Source: Archivesica marissinica (taxonomy: Eukaryota > Mollusca > Bivalvia > Venerida > Vesicomyidae). From it: 64,000 bases of DNA. Location of the stretch: assembly GCA_014843695.1 (NCBI GenBank), contig CM026404.1, positions 4,773,840 through 4,837,839 of the forward strand, in the 5' to 3' direction. Position numbers and translations under genes: made by a program. Shown here in pieces: positions 57,151 through 64,000 of this stretch. The notes beneath the pieces were generated by a model. The model made no database searches. It had not been told where the DNA came from and saw nothing but the letters and a program-made list of their open reading frames with translations. How positions within the stretch are numbered: position 1 is the stretch's first letter; each line of letters opens with the position of its first letter.

Positions 57151-57440
57151 GGGAGAAGTTTTTCCACCGAAATGATGCGGTTTATGAGCATTTCAGGTAG
57201 CTATCCGAATTAGGGAAAATGCACAAATAACCAAAAAATGTTTCTTATGAGTTGTAATATTGTTAGTTATTGATGTTACTAAGTCATAATAATATATTCA
57301 GCAATTACCCGTGCATATACAAAAATAATTCATGTGTGCCCTAAAGTATCTAGTTCCCCATGGAAACAGGTGCCGTTGCGATAGCTGTATTGAGGCTCAT
57401 GGTCACGTAATGAAGCTAACTGTTTCAACAACAATTTTTT
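57151..57440. other. Stretch with no recognised feature
   Basis: Unique AT-rich DNA. Confidence 0.35.
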
Positions 57441-57452
57441 GAAAGTTGTGTT

Positions 57453-57685
57453 TATATACAAATTTATTTTAGCTCGATTGTGAAACAAGTTCTTTCAACT
57501 TATATTAATCACTCTCGAGACCTCATTCCTGATGTAATCCATCGCCACGAGGGGGAGAGAAGAGGCAACGTGGAATTTAAATGCCTTGCCTAAGGGCACA
57601 GTCGTAACGGCTCAAGCGGGGCTCGAACTCCGGACCTTTCGCACCTGAAGCCAACGTGCATCCACTGCGCTATCACGACTTCCAC
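57453..57685 (-). mobile_element. SINE S1, complete minus copy with 12-bp target duplication
   Basis: Full set of S1 segments in reverse complement: tttattttagctcgattgtg, ctcgagacctcattcctgat, cacgagggggagagaagagg, aatgccttgcctaagggcac, gggctcgaactccgg and gcgctatcacgact. Perfect flanking repeats gaaagttgtgtt lie at 57441-57452 and 57686-57697. Confidence 0.96.
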
Positions 57686-57769
57686 GAAAGTTGTGTTCAC
57701 GACTCAAGAAAATAATAATATACGGCAAGTGCATTTAACTTTTTTTTATAGCCCATAATATGTAGGATT

Positions 57770-57796
57770 TACGCCGAGCATAGGTTCCATCACTCT
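57770..57796 (-). repeat. Inverted single copy of the 17-bp array entry sequence
   Basis: Reverse complement of 55484-55510 over 27 bases with one mismatch. Confidence 0.88.
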
Positions 57797-58047
57797 ATTT
57801 ATATGCACTGTATACAACTGTTCTCAGAGCGTCGTTTTACATCACACCAATAGGTGTAGAGCCTCACAAGCAAACGACATCTTTTTGTATCACATTTAAG
57901 CATATTCTATTACTCTCAAATAACATACATATAAACAGACAGCTCAATAATTGTTCAACAAATGAACTGTAACGAATATTATACCAATGAAACTGTTATA
58001 ATTTATAAGAAGCAAACGTGTTAGGTTACAAGTTATCACATATCTAT
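57797..58047. other. Stretch with no recognised feature
   Basis: No gene or named element is visible. Confidence 0.35.
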
Positions 58048-58182
58048 TCAGTGTAATAACACCATCTCATCATTTCTTATATGTACACACGTGTAATAAC
58101 ACCTGTAATGATTCTGATTGGTTGAGAGAATAATCCTTATAATTTGTAAACTGTATGCATATTTCCATTTGAATTGGTACAT
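58048..58182. repeat. Interspersed repeat R140, copy 2
   Basis: Matches 7752-7892 in the same orientation (tatgtacacacgtgtaataa, attggttgagagaataat, gaattggtacat). Confidence 0.75.
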
Positions 58183-58740
58183 AACGTTAAGGAGCCGTAA
58201 CACAATAACGTTCTGGTCAGCGTTCTATGATGTTTGGGGAAACGTTGGTAATCGTCTATGGTCGCTCGTATAGCGCAAGAAGAGCGTTGTTTGAACGCTG
58301 GTGAACGCTGGTAATCGTCGGTGATCGGCAGAGAACGCTGGTCCGAGAAGACAGTTTTGAACATGCACAGGAGTTCTCATGGAGACAAGGGTTCTTCAAC
58401 GTTTAATTTCAATCCCTCGAGAACGCTGAAGAACGTTCGTGGAACGTTTTAGTAACGTTCGTCGAACGTTGCACGCGTTCGGCAATCGGTTGTCAGTCGT
58501 TACCCTAGCGTTACTTGGTTGTTATTAATCGTTTGCTTTGCAGTGAACGACTCACTGGCGACCTGTCAACGACCACAGAACGGACCCTTAGCGCACGTAG
58601 CGTGTGACTAACGTCAAACGAACGTCATATGGCGTCCAATTAACGTCATTTGAGCGTTTCCCGAACATTCATGAATGTGGGTATATAAACCGATGCTTTT
58701 TAAGCAAGGTTCAGTTAATTTTCGGCTACCGTAGAGAACA
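58183..58740. repeat. Subterminal repeat region of a Harbinger relic (aacgtt motifs)
   Basis: Dense, irregular repeats of aacgtt/gaacgctg/aacgttcgt in both orientations between about 58195 and 58500. Such subterminal motif clusters are typical of PIF/Harbinger ends, where they bind element proteins. I could not fix the exact terminus. Confidence 0.6.
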
Positions 58741-58746
58741 CACACT

Positions 58747-59040
58747 ATGGAGGATCCAGAAAGACTAAGAAGGGTATATATGCTTGCTATAGCCCAGCAT
58801 GAAGTAGATGTACTGAACTTGAACATAGCTAAGCACATCGAGGGACCTCGCCCGCAATGAAGAAGACCCAGACAAAGACGACAGTGCTGGACTAAATCAT
58901 GGATCTTGAGGCGCCAAGAGTTTGGACTATACGACCAACTTATGGTTGAGCTTCGCCGCGAGGACCCCAGTTCCTTCACGAACTTCATGCGCATGCCACC
59001 TGAAATGTTTGATGAGATCCTTGAGCGTGTCGAAGTATAA
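58747..59040 (+). pseudogene. N-terminal fragment of a second PIF/Harbinger transposase
   Basis: ATG 58747 opens MEDPERLRRVYMLAIAQHEV, which meets an in-frame stop at 58858-58860. The same frame continues with CWTKSWILRRQEFGLYDQLM, then VELRREDPSSFTNFMRMPPE and MFDEILERV. This is the conserved N-terminal region of Harbinger transposases (W...R...G.Y..L..EL...D...F.NF.RM....F..l...v). The homology stops abruptly near 59032, before any catalytic residue. A piece of opposite-strand coding sequence then begins, so an internal deletion removed the DDE domain. Confidence 0.8.
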
Positions 59041-59042
59041 TT

Positions 59043-59326
59043 TCAAGCATACATACTTGCCTTGTGAACATGTCCGTGAGGGACTTGAACCAGGTCCACA
59101 GGTAGTCCACCCCGATCTCCAGCTCTGTGGCCTTTGTCTCGAGTATCCGTTGCCTCTTCGCCTTGTTCCTGTGCTCTGTCTTCTGTGAGTTCCACAGCAG
59201 TTCGTTTTCGCGGAAAAACTCCCCACCCCAGACTATCCTCCACCGTCCGGTCCTGGATCCTGCAGTCCTTCCTCTGCGTCTTCCCTTTCTTTGCCATGGT
59301 CGGAAAGTCCTCAATGGGGTCTTCAT
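59043..59326 (-). pseudogene. MADF/Myb-like second Harbinger protein, fragment
   Basis: The minus frame from 59326 contains GGEFFRENELLWNSQKTEHR, then NKAKRQRILETKATELEIGV and LWTWFKSLTDMFTRQV. This fits a MADF/SANT-type DNA-binding domain as found in the accessory protein of Harbinger elements (FL.e...LWn....eyr.k..r......a..l......l...w..l...y.r). It is cut at the same junction (about 59035-59043) as the transposase fragment, which is encoded on the other strand. Both fragments therefore belong to one internally deleted element. Confidence 0.65.
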
Positions 59327-59386
59327 GGTCTTCAGGGGATGTCACATGGTGTGTCACACCTCGGATTGGATCTTCCTCGTGGTGTT

Positions 59387-59752
59387 GTCGCATATTGAAG
59401 ATGCGGATACCAACACAGTGCTTGATTTATGTAAGAACCAGTCGCATATTGAAGATGCGGATACCAACACAGTGCTTGATTTATGTAAGAACCAGTTGAA
59501 TATTGAAGATGCGGATACCAACACAGTGCTTGATTTCTGTAAGAACCAGTCGCATATTGAAGATGCGGATACCAACACAGTGCTTGATTTCTGTAAGAAC
59601 CAGTCGCATATTGAAGATGCGGATACCAACACAGTGCTTGATTTCTGTAAGAACCAGTCGCATATTGACGATGCGGATACAAAAACAGTGCTTGATTTCT
59701 GTAAGAACCAGTCGAATATTGAAGATGCGGATACAAAAAATATTATTCTGAC
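59387..59752. repeat. 54-bp minisatellite A, about 6.5 copies
   Basis: Units of tcgcatattgaagatgcgga, taccaacacagtgcttgatt and tctgtaagaacca (ttatgtaagaacca in the first units). The last two units have acaaaaac for accaacac. It starts directly at the end of the Harbinger relic. Confidence 0.95.
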
Positions 59753-59815
59753 ACATAGAATTGGGCATTTCAATCAAAACACGCCTCATTGTTGTAAAAT
59801 GTGATGATGATTCGA

Positions 59816-62800
59816 AACTACTGATCAAACACACGTTGAGAACAGTTAACGTAGTACCTACAACGTACCATGTATCTGTCAAACACGCGTTGAGAACAGT
59901 TAACGTAGAACCTACAACGTACCATGTATCTGTCCAACACGCATTGAGAACAGTTAACGTAGACCATACAACGTACCATGTATCTGTCAAACACGCATTG
60001 AGAACAGTTAACGTAGAACCAACAACGTACCATGTATGTGTCAAACACGCATTGAGAACAGTTAACGTAGTACCTACAACGTACCATGTATCTGTCCAAC
60101 ACGCATTGAGAACAGTTAACGTAGAACCTACAACGTACCATGTATCTGTCAAACACGCGTTGAGAAGAGTTAACTTAGAACATACAACGTACCATGTATC
60201 TGTCAAACACGCGTTGAGAACAGTTAACGTAGAACCTACAACGTACCATGTATCTGTCAAACACGCGTTGAGAACAGTTAACGTAGAACATACAACGTAC
60301 CATGTATCTGTCAAACACGCATTGAGAAGAGTTAACGTAGAACATACAACGTACCATGTATATGTCAAACACGCATTGAGAACAGTTAACGTAGTACCTA
60401 CAACGTACCATGTATCTGTCAAACACGCTTTGAGAACAGTTAACGTAGAACCTACAACGTACCATGTATCTGTCAAACACGCATCGAGAACAGTTAACGT
60501 AGAACCTACAACGTACCATGTATCTGTCACATACGCTTTGAGAACAGTTAACGTAGAACCTACAACGTACCATATATCTGTCAAACACGCATTGAGAACA
60601 GTTAACATAGTACATACAACGTACCATTTATCTGTCAAACACGCTTTGAGAACAGTTAACGTAGTACCTACAACGTACCATGTATCTGTCAAACACGCTT
60701 TGAGAACAGTTAACGTAGTACCTACAACGTAACATGTATCTGTCAAACACGCTTTGAGAACAGTTAACGTAGAACCTATAACGTACCATGTATCTGTCAC
60801 ATACGCTTTGAGAACAGTTAACATAGAACCTACAACGTACCATGTATCTGTCAAACACGCTTTGAGAACAGTTAACCTAGAACCTACAACTTACCATGTA
60901 TCTGTCAAACACGCACTGAGAACAGTTAACGTAGTACCTACAACGTACCATGTATCTGTCCAACACACATTGACAACAGTTAACGTAGAACATACAACAT
61001 ACCATGTATCTGTCAAACACGCTTTGAGAACAGTTAACGTAGACCATACAACGTACCATGTATCTGTCAAACACGCTTTGAGAACAGTTAACGTAGAACA
61101 TACAACGTACCATGTATCTGTCAAACACGCATTGAGAACAGTTAACGTACAACCAACAACGTACCATGTATGTGTCAAACACGCATTGAGAACAGTTAAC
61201 GTAGTACCTACAACGTACCATGTATCTGTCCAACACGCATTGAGAACAGTTAACGTAGAACCTACAACGTACCATGTATCTGTCAAACACGCGTTGAGAA
61301 GAGTTAACTTAGAACATACAACGTACCATGTATCTGTCAAACACGCGTTGAGAACAGTTAACGTAGAACATACAACGTACCATGTATCTGTCAAACACGC
61401 ATTGAGAAGAGTTAACGTAGAACATACAACGTACCATGTATATGTCAAACACGCATTGAGAACAGTTAACGTAGTACCTACAACGTACCATGTATCTGTC
61501 AAACACGCTTTGAGAACAGTTAACGTAGAACCTACAACGTACCATGTATCTGTCAAACACGCATCGAGAACAGTTAACGTAGAACCTACAACGTACCATG
61601 TATCTGTCACATACGCTTTGAGAACAGTTAACGTAGAACCTACAACGTACCATATATCTGTCAAACACGCATTGAGAACAGTTAACATAGTACATACAAC
61701 GTACCATTTATCTGTCAAACACGCTTTGAGAACAGTTAACGTAGTACCTACAACGTACCATGTATCTGTCAAACACGCTTTGAGAACAGTTAACGTAGTA
61801 CCTACAACGTAACATGTATCTGTCAAACACGCTTTGAGAACAGTTAACGTAGAACCTACAACGTACCATGTATCTGTCACATACGCTTTGAGAACAGTTA
61901 ACATAGAACCTACAACGTACCATGTATCTGTCAAACACGCTTTGAGAACAGTTAACCTAGAACCTACAACTTACCATGTATCTGTCAAACACGCACTGAG
62001 AACAGTTAACGTAGTACCTACAACGTACCATGTATCTGTCCAACACACATTGAGAACAGTTAACGTAGAACATACAACATACCATGTATCTGTCAAACAC
62101 GCTTTGAGAACAGTTAACGTAGAACATACAACGTACCATGTATCTGTCAAACACGCATTGAGAACAGTTAACGTAGAACCAACAACGTACCATGTATCTG
62201 TCAAACACGCATTGAGAACAGTTAACGTAGTACCTACAACGTACCATTTATCTGTCAAACACGCTTTGAGAACAGTTAACGTAGTACCTACAACGTACCA
62301 TGTATCTGTCAAACACGCTTTGAGAACAGTTAACGTAGTACCTACAACGTACCATGTATCTGTCAAACACGCTTTGAGAACAGTTAACGTAGAACCTACA
62401 ACGTACCATGTATCTGTCACATACGCTTTGAGAACAGTTAACGTAGAACCTACAACGTACCATGTATCTGTCAAACACGCTTTGAGAACAGTTAACCTAG
62501 AACCTACAACGTACCATGTATCTGTCAAACACGCTTTGAGAACAGTTAACCTAGAACCTACAACGTACCATGTATCTGTCAAACACGCTTTGAGAACAGT
62601 TAACGTAGTACCTACAACGTACCATGTATCTGTCCAACACGCATTGAGAACAGTTAACGTAGAACATACAACATACCATGTATCTGTCAAACACGCTTTG
62701 AGAACAGTTAACGTAGAACATACAACGTACCATGTATCTGTCAAACACGCATTGAGAACAGTTAACGTAGAACCAACAACGTACCATGTATCTGTCAAAC

Positions 62801-64000
62801 ACGCATTGAGAAGAGTTAACGTAGAACATACAACGTGCCATGTATCTGTCAAACACGCGTTGAGAACAGTTAACGTAGAACCTACAACGTACCATGTATC
62901 AGTCAAACACGCGTTGAGAACAGTTAACGTAGAACATACAACGTACCATGTATCAGTCAAACAAGCATTGAAAACAGTCAACGTAGTACCTACAACGTAC
63001 CATGTATCTGTCAAACACGCTTTGAGAACAGTTAACGTAGAACATACAACGTACCATGTATCTGTCAAACACGCATCGAGAGCAGTTAACGTAGAACCTA
63101 CAACGTAACATGTATCTGTCAAACACGCATCGAGAACAGTTAACGTAGAACCTACAACGTACCATGTATCTGTCAAACACGCGTTGAGAACAGTTAACCT
63201 GGAACCTACAACGTACCTTGTATCTGTCACATACGCTTTGAGAACAGTTAACGTAGAACCTACAACGTACCATATATCTGTCAAACACGCATTGAGAACA
63301 GTTAACGTAGTACCTACAACGTACCATTTATCTGTCAAACACGCTTTGAGAACAGTTAACGTAGTACCTACAACGTACCATGTATCTGTCAAACACGCTT
63401 TGAGAACAGTTAACGTTGTACCTACAACGTACCATGTATCTGTCAAACACGCTTTGAGAACAGTTAACGTAGAACCTACAACGTACCATGTATCTGTCAC
63501 ATACGCTTTGAGAACAGTTAACGTAGAACCTACAACGTACCATGTATCTGTCACTTACGCTTTGAGAACAGTTAACGTAGAACCTACAACGTACCATGTA
63601 TCTGTCAAACACGCTTTGAGAACAGTTAACCTAGAACCTACAACGTACCATGTATCTGTCAAACACGCGTTGAGAACAGTTAACGTAGAACATACAACGT
63701 ACCATGTATCTGTAAAACACGCGTTGAGAACAGTTAACCTAGAACCTACAACGTACCATGTATCTGTCAAACACGCGTTGAGAACAGTTAACGTAGAACA
63801 TACAACGTACCATGTATCTGTAAAACACGCGTTGAGAACAGTTAACCTAGAACCTACAACGTACCATGTATCTGTCCAACACGCATCGAGAACAGTTAAC
63901 GTAGAACATACAACGTACCATGTATCTGTCAAACACGCATTGAGAACAGTTAACCTAGAACCTACAACGTACCATGTATCTGTCAAACACGCATTGAGAA
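59816..64000. repeat. 54-bp minisatellite B, at least 77 copies, runs off the window
   Basis: Units of ttgagaacagttaacgtaga, acctacaacgtaccatgtat and ctgtcaaacacgca. Variation sits at a few positions (acctac or acatac; cgca, cgcg or cgct; tcaaacac or tcacatac). The variant pattern of 59.9-60.85 kb recurs at 60.95-61.93 kb with an offset of 1080 bp (20 units). Later blocks repeat with offsets of 540 and 1080 bp. Eighteen codons per unit keep frames open on both strands (424 and 527 codons). The peptides are equally repetitive in all frames, and I do not call a gene. Confidence 0.96.

Noticed and set aside
61971..63554. A 527-codon minus frame and a 424-codon plus frame
   Set aside because: Products of the 54-bp array. 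Frames on both strands are equally open and equally repetitive, with no start context or non-repeat domain.

Overview
This window is eukaryotic, AT-rich, intron-bearing DNA. It most likely comes from a mollusc, probably a bivalve. The evidence is several tRNA-derived SINE families, LINE 3' ends, TTAA-ended MITEs, PIF/Harbinger relics, spliced animal genes (nuclear receptor, vanin/biotinidase-like) and an unusual load of minisatellites. There are no bacterial operons, ribosome binding sites, rRNA genes or CRISPR arrays. One run of exactly 1000 N (24174-25173) is an assembly gap. The species call is inference.

Layout. 0-5 kb: small tandem arrays (32/33 bp, GAT, 20 bp, 42 bp). 5-9.4 kb: a tRNA-derived SINE, a 501-bp TTAA-ended MITE and other scattered repeats. 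9.46-10.08 kb: 62-bp array. 10-13.6 kb: mostly unique DNA with SINE copies. 13.6-23.36 kb: almost continuous arrays, namely a 40-bp array inside a tRNA-like sequence, a 24/48-bp family, a 4.7-kb array of a 10-bp unit, and a 33/36-bp array capped by a SINE with a clean 12-bp target duplication. 23.87-24.17 kb: polypurine tract joined to a SINE relic, then the gap. 25.17-35.64 kb: a roughly 10.5-kb array of a 52-bp unit that changes to a longer unit at its right edge. 35.9-42.3 kb: SINEs, a vanin/biotinidase-like first exon (minus), MITEs, a Tc1/mariner-like scrap, and 42-bp and 33-bp arrays. 42.3-46.6 kb: three direct copies and one inverted copy of a roughly 310-bp module surrounding a decayed multi-exon-type coding sequence and a LINE fragment. 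46.9-47.93 kb: a Harbinger transposase with a frameshift. 48.45-50.65 kb: GT, 55-bp and 43-bp arrays. 52.7-54.9 kb: two exons of a nuclear receptor DNA-binding domain (plus), split by an intron full of arrays and SINEs. 55.5-58.1 kb: 17-bp array, 5'-truncated LINE, SINE. 58.2-59.35 kb: internally deleted Harbinger relic. 59.4-64.0 kb: two arrays that share a 54-bp period, the second running off the window.

Genes. Only two loci look like parts of conventional host genes: the nuclear receptor exons and the vanin-like exon. Both are incomplete here. The remaining protein-like sequence is transposon-derived or decayed. The longest open frames (up to 679 codons) are by-products of tandem units whose length is a multiple of three.

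Theme. By my count close to half the window is tandem repeat. In at least three places the array appears to have grown from a piece of a tRNA-derived element (40-bp, polypurine and 43-bp arrays), so SINE sequence may be a recurrent seed for minisatellites here. Copy numbers and array limits are hand counts. Family assignments are from recognising motifs, not from searches.
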